The translations under genes and the position numbers were made by a program. The notes under the pieces were generated by a model, which worked only from the letters and a program-made list of their open reading frames with translations, did no database searches and had not been told where the DNA came from. DNA of 7,886 nt from Bordetella parapertussis. Lineage in GTDB: Bacteria > Pseudomonadota > Gammaproteobacteria > Burkholderiales > Burkholderiaceae_B. The DNA lies in NCBI GenBank assembly GCA_945882005.1, contig CAMCWG010000132.1:1-7886 (forward strand), written 5' to 3'. Below, piece after piece: positions 1 through 6,463 of the stretch; the first letter of the stretch is position 1; each line of letters opens with the position of its first letter.

Positions 1-1091
1 TCGTGCTGGTTGCCGATCACTTTTCGCCCGCAAAGGACGTTATTAGTGCGGAGTCGATCCGGCTGCTGAGGCGCTTTGGACGTCAATACGGGATTGAGCA
101 TTATTACGACGCAGGTAACGGCGGGATTGAACATACTTTGCTGCCAGAAATCGGCATGATTGGACCCGGCGGCATTGTTTTTGGTGCGGATTCGCATACC
201 TGCACCGCGGGCGCTTTTAATGCCTCGGGAATGGGATTTGGCTCGACCGACTTGGCCGCAGCGATGGCGCTTGGCGAGTTGTGGGTGAAGGTGCCCGAGT
301 CCATGCGGGTCGAAATCGTTGGTTCGCCACGACCCTATGTGACGGGAAAGGACATCATTTTGTCTTTGATCGCTGCGATTGGCTCGGACGGTGCAGCCAA
401 CCTGTCGATCGAATTTGGCGGTCCTGGGTTGTGTCATCTGAATGTTGATGAACGGATGGCTGTCGCGAATATGGCTGTTGAGGCAGGTGCAGAGACCTGT
501 GTCTTCGAAGCCGATGAGCAGGTGCATGCCTTCGCAGCGGCGCATGGCTGGCAGCAACGCTCTGCGGTTGCACCTGATCCTGATGCGTCTTATCGATCGA
601 CGCGTGTGATTGACCTCAATACGCTTGAACCGCTGGTCGCGGTACCGCCGTCGCCGGCAAATGGAACTGTCTTATCCAAGCTAATCGGAACGAAAGTTGA
701 TCAGGTCTATATCGGCAACTGTTCGAACGGAACCATCACCGATCTGCGTCAGGCTGCATCGGTTTTGCGGGGGCGTAAGGTCAGTCGGGAGGTCAGGGTG
801 GTGATTGTGCCCGCGACCAACGCAATCTATCGCCAAGCGGCGGCAGAGGGGTTGTTAGAAGTGTTTGCGGCAGCGGGTGCGGCGGTGTCCTTGCCGACGT
901 GCGGTGCTTGCTTTGGCGGCCACATGGGCGTGCTTGCCGAGGGTGAGACGGCGATTGCTACGACCAATCGCAATTTCAAGGGCAGGATGGGTCATCCGGA
1001 TTCCCGCGTCTACCTGGCAAACGCCTGGGTTGCAGCGGCTGCCGCCTTGACGGGCGAAATAGCTGATCCTAGTATGCTAGCGGTTATCTAA
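1..1091 (+). CDS. LeuC/homoaconitase-family hydro-lyase, large (Fe-S) subunit, 5'-truncated
   Basis: This is the large catalytic subunit of a two-subunit aconitase-superfamily dehydratase, which interconverts hydroxy-acid isomers through an unsaturated intermediate on a [4Fe-4S] cluster in the cytoplasm. The frame is open from the left edge (first full codon at 3) for 362 residues. Shorter LeuC/HacA-type subunits are about 420, so roughly 60 N-terminal residues are missing. Residues 4-11 (ADHFSPAK) match the family's internal ADH motif, so the GTG at 3 is not the true start. Other marks are GADSHTCTAG (61-70), IGNCSNG (237-243), PTCGACFGGH (298-307) and TTNRNFKGRMG (320-330). C240, C300 and C303 are the expected cluster ligands. 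CGAC replaces the usual CGPC. It is followed 14 bases later by its small subunit. The family is clear; the substrate is not. It could act on isopropylmalate, homocitrate, dimethylmalate or another acid, and the neighbours suggest catabolism. Confidence 0.93.
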   Translation, partial: VLVADHFSPAKDVISAESIRLLRRFGRQYGIEHYYDAGNGGIEHTLLPEIGMIGPGGIVFGADSHTCTAGAFNASGMGFGSTDLAAAMALGELWVKVPESMRVEIVGSPRPYVTGKDIILSLIAAIGSDGAANLSIEFGGPGLCHLNVDERMAVANMAVEAGAETCVFEADEQVHAFAAAHGWQQRSAVAPDPDASYRSTRVIDLNTLEPLVAVPPSPANGTVLSKLIGTKVDQVYIGNCSNGTITDLRQAASVLRGRKVSREVRVVIVPATNAIYRQAAAEGLLEVFAAAGAAVSLPTCGACFGGHMGVLAEGETAIATTNRNFKGRMGHPDSRVYLANAWVAAAAALTGEIADPSMLAVI

Positions 1092-1105
1092 ACAGGTTAG
1101 AACTT

Positions 1106-1618
1106 ATGATTACTTCTGCGTGCGTACATCGTTATGGTGACAACGTCGACACCGACACGATTCTTCCTGGTCGCTATCTCACCTTGAGACGGCCAGAGGA
1201 GTTGGCCGGGCACTGTATGGAGGGGCTTGATCCGGATTTTGTGCGACGCGTCAAAGCGGGCGACATTATCGTGGCGGGTCGCAATTTTGGCTCTGGGTCG
1301 TCGCGTGAGCACGCACCCCTTGCAATCCGTGCAGCAGGAATTTCTTGTGTGGTTGCGACGAGCTTTGCCCGTATTTTTTATCGCAATGCGATCAATATCG
1401 GGCTGCCCGTTTTTGAATGCCCGGAACTTGTTGCCGCGGTGAGCTCGGGCGACCGCGTGGACGTTGACCTTGTCGCAGGCGCATTTATGGTGGGTGCCAA
1501 GCGCTACGAAACACCACCTTTGCCGGCCGTCATACAGTCAATTGTGGATGCACAAGGACTCGTTCCTTTTATCGCCCACACGTACAAACAGAAGTTAGCC
1601 GGTAGGTCTGAGACATGA
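1106..1618 (+). CDS. LeuD/homoaconitase-family hydro-lyase, small subunit
   Basis: This 170-residue protein is the swivelling small subunit that completes the active site of the preceding large subunit. Visible motifs are GDNVDTDTILPGRYL (11-25), GRNFGSGSSREHAP (58-71) and SFARIFYRNAINIGLP (about 86-101). The length fits the short archaeal/HacB-like LeuD2 class and not the roughly 200-residue LeuD of leucine synthesis in proteobacteria. The ATG is preceded by AGG at 1094-1096, 9 bases upstream. The loop after the first motif, where methanogen enzymes carry YLRT (isopropylmalate) or YLVY (homoaconitate), reads YLTL at 24-27 here, so the substrate cannot be assigned. The stop overlaps the next start (ATGA at 1615-1618). 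It is almost certainly co-expressed with the large subunit. Confidence 0.93.
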   Translation: MITSACVHRYGDNVDTDTILPGRYLTLRRPEELAGHCMEGLDPDFVRRVKAGDIIVAGRNFGSGSSREHAPLAIRAAGISCVVATSFARIFYRNAINIGLPVFECPELVAAVSSGDRVDVDLVAGAFMVGAKRYETPPLPAVIQSIVDAQGLVPFIAHTYKQKLAGRSET

Positions 1619-2319
1619 TTTCGATGGCTGGTAGCAAGGCGCACCGGCTGGCCGTCGCACGTACCCTTAATGAATTCAAACCAGAAAAAATTCTAGATAT
1701 CTGTTGTGGAGAGGGATGGTTAACAAGCGCGTTGACCTACCCGGCAGCCATTGATGGCATGGATTTTTATGCCTCAGCACCAAAAGGGTATAGCCAGTTC
1801 GTTCATGCTGATTTCAACGCAGGGGTCCCCGAGGCACTTGGAAGTTATGACGCGATTGTGTGCTGCGAGGCGATGGGCTACTTGCAAAATCCAGGTCTGT
1901 TTGTTCAGAGCGTACGCCGCCATTTAAACCCTCGCGGCCGTTTCATCTTGTCCGTGCCTAATCCTAACTACGTTGGTGCGCGCCTAAATCACTTGATTCA
2001 AGGTTATCCAAGGTCTTACTCTTGGTTTGCTCAAAATAATACGCCAGAACCTCATATGCCTTGGCTGAGTCTTGGCTTGTTTCAACTCTGGCTGCTGCTG
2101 GGGTTAAATGGGTTTGAAGACATATCCGTGCACGAAGTCGATGAGCCCAAACCCCGCAGAATGTGGGAACACGGAGTAGGTTGGTTAGTTAGGAACTATG
2201 CCCGTCGCCAGCTACGTAAAGCCGATTCAGTCAGCTTGCGTACGCTTTGGTCGCAGGCGCTCTCTGACCAGATTGTGTATGGTCGTCAGCTCGTTATTTC
2301 AGCAGTGGTTAAAACATAA
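1615..2319 (+). CDS. Class I SAM-dependent methyltransferase
   Basis: This 234-residue protein has a Rossmann methyltransferase fold. Motif I is ILDICCGEGWLT (26-37), which departs slightly from the usual LDxGCGxG. An acidic residue ends strand 2 at D50, YDAIVCCEAMGYL (78-90) is the motif II/post-II region, and LNPRGRFILSVPN (104-116) is strand 5. The C-terminal third is rich in Trp and Arg and contains a hydrophobic stretch (about 151-164), which may bind the substrate. The start overlaps the small-subunit stop by ATGA, so translation is probably coupled; an in-frame ATG at 1624 is an alternative. A hand count gives about 51% GC over 1621-2280 against about 57% over 1141-1560 in the small-subunit gene, so a separate origin is possible. 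The overall look recalls methyltransferases of polysaccharide or small-molecule clusters. The acceptor is unknown, and its place in an organic-acid operon is unusual. Confidence 0.85.
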   Translation: MISMAGSKAHRLAVARTLNEFKPEKILDICCGEGWLTSALTYPAAIDGMDFYASAPKGYSQFVHADFNAGVPEALGSYDAIVCCEAMGYLQNPGLFVQSVRRHLNPRGRFILSVPNPNYVGARLNHLIQGYPRSYSWFAQNNTPEPHMPWLSLGLFQLWLLLGLNGFEDISVHEVDEPKPRRMWEHGVGWLVRNYARRQLRKADSVSLRTLWSQALSDQIVYGRQLVISAVVKT

Positions 2320-2336
2320 AGAAGAGAAGAATACCG

Positions 2337-3710
2337 ATGAGTTCTGCATCAAAGCCTACCCCAGACGTCTCGCGCCAGTTGGCACGATTTGCTGCTGAGT
2401 TTCAGTGGGAGGATGTGCCTGAGCATGTACGGCACGAGGCGAAACGTTCAATCTTGAACTACTTCGCGACGGCGCTTTCAGCCAGTTACGATTCCACGAT
2501 TGAAAAAGCCGTGGGGGTCTACGGTGCTTTTTCTAATTCGACGCAGGCGACGATTATTGGTCGTGGCGAGCGGATGGATATCTTGACTGCAGCAGCGATC
2601 AATACGATGGCGGCTAACGTTTTTGATTTTGACGATACGCATATCCCTACGATTATTCATCCAACCGCCCCCGTCGCATCGCCTGTCTTCGCCTGGGCGC
2701 AAGCGCGCAACGTGACGGGCGCACAAGCCTTGATGAGTTTTATTTTGGGTGCTGAGGTTGAGTGTCGAATCGGCAATGGCGTGTCGCCTGGACATTATGC
2801 GCGTGGCTGGCACATTACCTCTACCTGCGGAGTCTTCGGCGCGGCAGTGGCATCAGCCCGATTACTTGGTATCAATGCACAACAATGCTTGTGGGCCTTA
2901 GGTAACGCCTCGGTTCAGGCGGGTGGCTTGGTAGAGTCGCTCGGGACGATGTCTAAAAGCGTCAGCATGGGTAACGCCGCCCGCAACGGGATGATCGCTG
3001 CGCTGCTTGCCGAGCAGAATTTTGACGGTGCTAAAGCACCTGTCGAGGGTGTGCGCGGCTTTATGCATGTGACGTGTGATGCGCCAGACTTTGATGCCGT
3101 TGTGTCGGATCTCGGTGCGCGCTGGGAGCTGTTGCAGAACACGTACAAGCCTTACCCTTGTGGGGTGGTGCTCAACCCGGTGATTGATGCCTGCTTGGAT
3201 TTGACGCGCGATACACAATTCATCGCGCGCGGCGTGTCAGACATCTCGCGTATAGAGCTGGTCGGTCGTCCGTTGTTGAGGCAACGCACGGATCGTCCGG
3301 CGATTCAAACAGGCAGAGAGTCGCAAGTCAGTGCGCAGCATGCCGTTCCGGTTTCCCTAGTCCGTGGACGCGCTGGCTTGGCTGAATTCAGCGATGAGGC
3401 GGTTGCGGATGCGGCTTTGCGGGCACTTGGTCAGAAGGTGTGCTTTATTGAGGACAGCAGCTACGGCGTCGAGGCCGCGACCGTTAAGGTGCACTGGTCA
3501 GATGGGTTCGCCTTGAGTCGTACGGTGGAGGTCCCGATAGGGTCCACAGGCAAGCCTCTAACCGACAAGCAAATCGAGGATAAATTACATGCGCTCTGCG
3601 CGTATGGTGGTTCTGGCGTTCAGGTGGCGCCATTGATTGAAGCGGTTTGGTCTCTTGACCGCGTGCCTAATGCAGGTGCCTTGATGGCTTTTGTTACGGG
3701 CAAAAAATAA
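2337..3710 (+). CDS. MmgE/PrpD family protein (2-methylcitrate dehydratase / cis-aconitate decarboxylase superfamily)
   Basis: This 457-residue protein spans the usual family length. The family includes PrpD (2-methylcitrate dehydratase), cis-aconitate decarboxylase and iminodisuccinate epimerase, all cytosolic enzymes that need no metal or cofactor and act on di- or tricarboxylates. Residues 96-110 (FDFDDTH followed by IHPT) form the active-site signature. H159 in GWHITST and K207 in MSKSVSMGNAARNG match the active-site His and Lys of cis-aconitate decarboxylase by remembered alignment. The C-terminal segment KPYPCGVVLNP (271-281) has Asn280 where I recall His in most relatives. It lies 17 bases after the methyltransferase, with a purine-rich GAAGAGAAGA ribosome site just before the ATG. 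Next to a LeuCD-like hydro-lyase it probably handles the same acid or its product. Whether it dehydrates, isomerises or decarboxylates cannot be told here. Confidence 0.93.
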   Translation: MSSASKPTPDVSRQLARFAAEFQWEDVPEHVRHEAKRSILNYFATALSASYDSTIEKAVGVYGAFSNSTQATIIGRGERMDILTAAAINTMAANVFDFDDTHIPTIIHPTAPVASPVFAWAQARNVTGAQALMSFILGAEVECRIGNGVSPGHYARGWHITSTCGVFGAAVASARLLGINAQQCLWALGNASVQAGGLVESLGTMSKSVSMGNAARNGMIAALLAEQNFDGAKAPVEGVRGFMHVTCDAPDFDAVVSDLGARWELLQNTYKPYPCGVVLNPVIDACLDLTRDTQFIARGVSDISRIELVGRPLLRQRTDRPAIQTGRESQVSAQHAVPVSLVRGRAGLAEFSDEAVADAALRALGQKVCFIEDSSYGVEAATVKVHWSDGFALSRTVEVPIGSTGKPLTDKQIEDKLHALCAYGGSGVQVAPLIEAVWSLDRVPNAGALMAFVTGKK

Positions 3711-3741
3711 GGGCTTTCAGCTTTAAAAAGGAACTTATCTG

Positions 3742-4722
3742 ATGAAGAACCGTTTTTTAGTAACCGTATTATCGTTATTTGCTGCAACCTGCGGCGTCGT
3801 GCAGGCGCAGACCACAGCAGCAAAAACCTGGCCGACACAGCCTATCCGTATGATTGTGCCGTTTCCAGGCGGCGCGAGCACGCTTGACGCCGTTGTGCGT
3901 CTATTAAGCGTAGAGGTTGGACGCGATCTCGCGAATCCGGTGATTGTCGAGAACAAGCCTGGCGCTGGTACAGTTATTGGTGTGGATGCAGTTGCTAAGG
4001 CAACGGACCAACACACGTTTGGCGGCGTCGCAAACAGCTTCACGGTGAACCAAACTCTCGTGAAGGCCTTGCCATACAAGACGCTCGATGATTTGGCTCC
4101 TGTGATTTTGTTGGCAAAGACAGCCAACGTTCTGGCAATAAAGCCTAGCTTGGGTATCAAGAATCTTCAAGAGTTGATTGCCTACGCCAAGAAGAACCCA
4201 GGTAAGCTGTCCTACGGCTCCTTCGGCAACGGCACTACGCCTCATTTTGCGGGTGAGATGCTCAAGACGATGGCGGGTATCGATATGGTGCATGTGCCTT
4301 ACAAGGCACAAGGACCTGCCCTGACCGATCTGTTGGCGGGTAACATCGACCTCATGTTTGGTAACTTACCAGACTTCATCTCGCATATCCGTAGCGGCAA
4401 ACTGGTTGCACTTGGCACAACCTATCTTACGCGTGCGCCGCTTGCACCTGAAATCCCCACCATTGCAGAGCAGGGCCTACCAAAGTTTGAAACGGACTCC
4501 TGGTATGGGATCATTGCACCCGTCGCAACCCCGCCGCTAGCGATTTCGACAATGAATACTGCACTGAACAAAGCCTTGCAGGATCCTGCAGTCAAAAAGA
4601 ATTTCGCTGAGCGCGGCATTGAGATTATCGGTGGTACGCCTGCAGCGTTTGGGGATCACCTACGTGCAGAGGTCGCAAAATATGCGCAGATCGTGAAGTC
4701 ATCGAATATGAAGATTGACTAA
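3742..4722 (+). CDS. Bug/TctC-family tripartite tricarboxylate transporter substrate-binding protein
   Basis: This 326-residue periplasmic binding protein delivers carboxylates to a tripartite tricarboxylate transporter. The N-terminus is a Sec signal peptide (MKNR, then a hydrophobic stretch, then VVQA) with likely cleavage after A22; C17 is not in a lipobox. The mature part shows WPTQPIRMIVPFPGGAS (30-46), VIVENKPGAGTVIG (67-80), GKLSYGSFGNGTTPHFAGE (154-172), MVHVPYKAQGPALTDLLAG (182-200) and a C-terminal SWYGIIAP (253-260), all Bug hallmarks. The usual PDGYTLL after the first lobe reads ATDQHTFGG (87-95). A strong AAAAAGGA site lies 9 bases before the ATG. No TctA or TctB membrane gene is present in the window, as is common for orphan Bug genes in Burkholderiales. 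Its position inside the operon argues that its ligand is the pathway substrate, probably a carboxylic or amino acid. Confidence 0.95.
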   Translation: MKNRFLVTVLSLFAATCGVVQAQTTAAKTWPTQPIRMIVPFPGGASTLDAVVRLLSVEVGRDLANPVIVENKPGAGTVIGVDAVAKATDQHTFGGVANSFTVNQTLVKALPYKTLDDLAPVILLAKTANVLAIKPSLGIKNLQELIAYAKKNPGKLSYGSFGNGTTPHFAGEMLKTMAGIDMVHVPYKAQGPALTDLLAGNIDLMFGNLPDFISHIRSGKLVALGTTYLTRAPLAPEIPTIAEQGLPKFETDSWYGIIAPVATPPLAISTMNTALNKALQDPAVKKNFAERGIEIIGGTPAAFGDHLRAEVAKYAQIVKSSNMKID

Positions 4723-4725
4723 GTT

Positions 4726-4737
4726 ATTTACGTAAAT
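4726..4737. promoter_or_regulatory. Perfect 12-bp palindrome in the gap before the dehydrogenase gene
   Basis: ATTTACGTAAAT is an exact inverted repeat, 3 bases after the Bug stop codon. It sits in the only AT-rich gap of the operon (4723-4773, 51 bases). It could be a regulator site for an internal promoter or part of an mRNA processing region. There is no GC-rich stem, so it is not a standard terminator. A chance occurrence in AT-rich sequence cannot be excluded. Confidence 0.3.
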
Positions 4738-4773
4738 GTTTCTGATTTCATTTTTTCTTTAGGTTGTAAACAT

Positions 4774-5601
4774 ATGTCTCAAACACAAGCCTCGAAACCT
4801 TTGCGTGTCGCGATCGCGGGTCTGGGTGCCATTGGTAAGTCAATCGCAAAAAGTCTAGCTGCCGGTAAAGTGCCCGGTGTGGTCTTGACAGCTGTCTCAG
4901 CAAAGGACCACGTCAAGGCGTCTAGCTTTGTTTCTACGCTGGCACACCCAGTCAAAGTACTGACGATTGGGGAGCTCGAGCCCGAGGCAGACTTGGTAAT
5001 CGAATGTGCGCCCGCTGCGTTGTTGCCCGAGATCGTGACGCCTTTTCTACAGGCTAAAAAACAAGTCGTAGTGTTGTCGGTCGGAGCGCTACTGTTTCAT
5101 CCCGAACTGATTGAGGTCGCCAAGACGCAAGGTGGTGTGATTCATGTTCCAACGGGTGCACTGATAGGCTTAGACGCCATGATCGCGGCGGCCGAGGGCA
5201 CGATTCACTCAGTGCGGATGGTCACACGCAAACCACCAAATGGGTTGGCGGGCGCGCCTCATCTCATCGAAAACAACATCAGTATCGAAGGTTTGACGGA
5301 AGCAAAGAAGGTGTTTGAGGGGAATGCACGGGATGCTGCCAAAGGCTTCCCGGCAAACCTGAACGTGGTTGTGGCACTTGCCTTGTCTGGCGTTGGTCCA
5401 GAAAAAACATTGCTCGAGATTTGGGCTGACCCAGGTGTTGTGCGCAACACGCACACCATCGTCGTGGATTCGGACTCTGCAAAGTTCACAATGACGATGG
5501 AAAACATTCCTTCAGAAAACCCGAAAACTGGCCGAATCGTTGCGCAGAGTGTGATCGCACTGCTACGCAAGATGCAGTCTGGTTTTAAGGTTGGGACGTA
5601 G
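4774..5601 (+). CDS. Aspartate dehydrogenase-like NAD(P)-dependent oxidoreductase (AspDH/NadX, DUF108 family)
   Basis: This 275-residue protein has a Rossmann NAD(P) site, GLGAIG (16-21), followed by the aspartate dehydrogenase domain: VPTGALIGLDA (125-135), VRMVTRKPP (147-155), FPANLNV (192-198) and PSENPKT (246-252). H227 in NTHTIVVDSDSA is in the position of the catalytic His of known aspartate dehydrogenases. Such enzymes oxidise L-aspartate to iminoaspartate, which hydrolyses to oxaloacetate and ammonia, and can run in reverse. AGG at 4761-4763 lies 10 bases before the ATG. No nadA or nadC is nearby, so a role in NAD synthesis is not supported. After a Bug protein and two hydro-lyase-type genes, a catabolic role on aspartate or a related amino-dicarboxylate is more likely. 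The last 17 bases overlap the convergent dioxygenase gene. Confidence 0.9.
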   Translation: MSQTQASKPLRVAIAGLGAIGKSIAKSLAAGKVPGVVLTAVSAKDHVKASSFVSTLAHPVKVLTIGELEPEADLVIECAPAALLPEIVTPFLQAKKQVVVLSVGALLFHPELIEVAKTQGGVIHVPTGALIGLDAMIAAAEGTIHSVRMVTRKPPNGLAGAPHLIENNISIEGLTEAKKVFEGNARDAAKGFPANLNVVVALALSGVGPEKTLLEIWADPGVVRNTHTIVVDSDSAKFTMTMENIPSENPKTGRIVAQSVIALLRKMQSGFKVGT

Positions 5602-6463
5602 CCCTAGGCAAGTCAAGCGTGGTGACTCGTGTGAGCTCACGCTTGTAGGCCTTGTCATCGAATGGTCGTGCCCGATGCATCGTGGTGCGATTGTCCCAAA
5701 TGACCAAGTCTCCTAGTGACCATTCGTGGCTGTTTAAAAACTCGCGTCTGGTTGCATGCTCGATCAAGTCCTTGAGCAATAAGCGACCTTCCGGGACCGG
5801 CCATTCGGTGACATGCGCCGCGTGCGAGGCTAAATACAGCGCCTTGCGATTTGAGCCGTCAATTTGTCTGACCAAGGGGTGCGTAGCACCGGGTAGTTTT
5901 GCGCTTTCTTCGGCTGAAAAATCAAAGCCCATCGTGTGGCGCGAATAAACAATCGAATGATAGACGTGAAGATCTTCGATTACTTTCTTAGTTTCAGCAT
6001 CTAACGCATCGTACGCAGCACGCATATCGGCAAACTCGGTATCGGCTCGCTCAGGCGGGATGTTGCGGGCATAGAGCATCGAGTAGCGACCTGAAGGATC
6101 CTCGAAGGAGGCATCGGTGTGCCAGATTCTGTTGCTAATGCCATTCATTCTTCGGCGATCTGCCGCTTCAAGGATATTGCCGTCTTGCCCAACGTTTGAA
6201 ATATCCGTCAGGGCTTCATTGCCAAAGCGGTTCTTACTGAGGACGGAGGATGAGGTCTTGCTGTGGAGCGCTCCGTCCATACGTTGCGCGAACTCTATTT
6301 GATCGTCGTAGCTGAAGTGCTGGTCATGAAAAACCAAGACGCCAAACTCAGTCATCGCTGCGCGTAATGCCGCGAGTGTTGGCTCGTCGTGAACCGTTCT
6401 TAGGTCTACGGGGCTGACCTCGGCCATGAAAGTGGGGTGAAGTTTCTTAAAGCAGAGTGTCAT
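5585..6463 (-). CDS. TauD/TfdA-family Fe(II)/2-oxoglutarate-dependent dioxygenase, TfdA-like
   Basis: This 292-residue cytosolic enzyme would couple 2-oxoglutarate decarboxylation to hydroxylation of a substrate. The iron triad is H115 and D117 in WHTD and H263 in MHRARPF. T142 in DTEF and R275 in KRELTR are in the places of the 2-oxoglutarate ligands. As far as I recall the sequence, it follows 2,4-dichlorophenoxyacetate dioxygenase (TfdA) from end to end, including LHP near the start, DISNV (87-91), ARYSML-like GRYSML (125-130), DMRAAYDAL (146-154), LIEHATRREF (233-242) and GDLVIWDNR (251-259). This also supports the chosen ATG, which has AAGGGA upstream. The natural substrate is unknown; many TfdA relatives act on other carboxylates, sulfonates or ethers. 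It converges on the operon and may serve a different pathway. A probable -10 element lies about 57 bases upstream. Confidence 0.92.
   Translation of the reverse strand: MTLCFKKLHPTFMAEVSPVDLRTVHDEPTLAALRAAMTEFGVLVFHDQHFSYDDQIEFAQRMDGALHSKTSSSVLSKNRFGNEALTDISNVGQDGNILEAADRRRMNGISNRIWHTDASFEDPSGRYSMLYARNIPPERADTEFADMRAAYDALDAETKKVIEDLHVYHSIVYSRHTMGFDFSAEESAKLPGATHPLVRQIDGSNRKALYLASHAAHVTEWPVPEGRLLLKDLIEHATRREFLNSHEWSLGDLVIWDNRTTMHRARPFDDKAYKRELTRVTTLDLPRATSQP
5614..5645 (+). other. Inverted repeat just past the dehydrogenase stop, possible weak transcript end
   Basis: CAAGCGTG at 5614-5621 pairs perfectly with CACGCTTG at 5638-5645, with a 16-base loop that can form a further 3-bp CTC/GAG stem. 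It begins 13 bases after the plus-strand stop, where an operon terminator would be expected. No T run follows, and the bases also code for the C-terminal part of the dioxygenase. An intrinsic terminator is therefore not proven. Confidence 0.3.

Noticed and set aside
3..5. GTG at the left edge as the start of the hydro-lyase large subunit
   Set aside because: The residues right after it are the family's internal ADHF-PAKD motif, so about 60 residues must lie upstream outside the window.
2198..2398. Plus-strand ORF bridging the methyltransferase end and PrpD-like start
   Set aside because: It lies out of frame over two well-supported genes and has no recognisable domain.
3790..3792. Cys17 of the Bug protein as a lipoprotein attachment site
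   Set aside because: The residues before it (AAT) do not form a lipobox, and a normal signal-peptidase I site VQA follows.
3735..4160. 141-residue minus-strand ORF across the Bug gene start
   Set aside because: It is antisense to a clear Bug protein, with no ribosome site or family features.
5259..5570. 103-residue minus-strand ORF inside the dehydrogenase gene
   Set aside because: It is a codon-position shadow of the AspDH-like gene, which has conserved motifs through this stretch.
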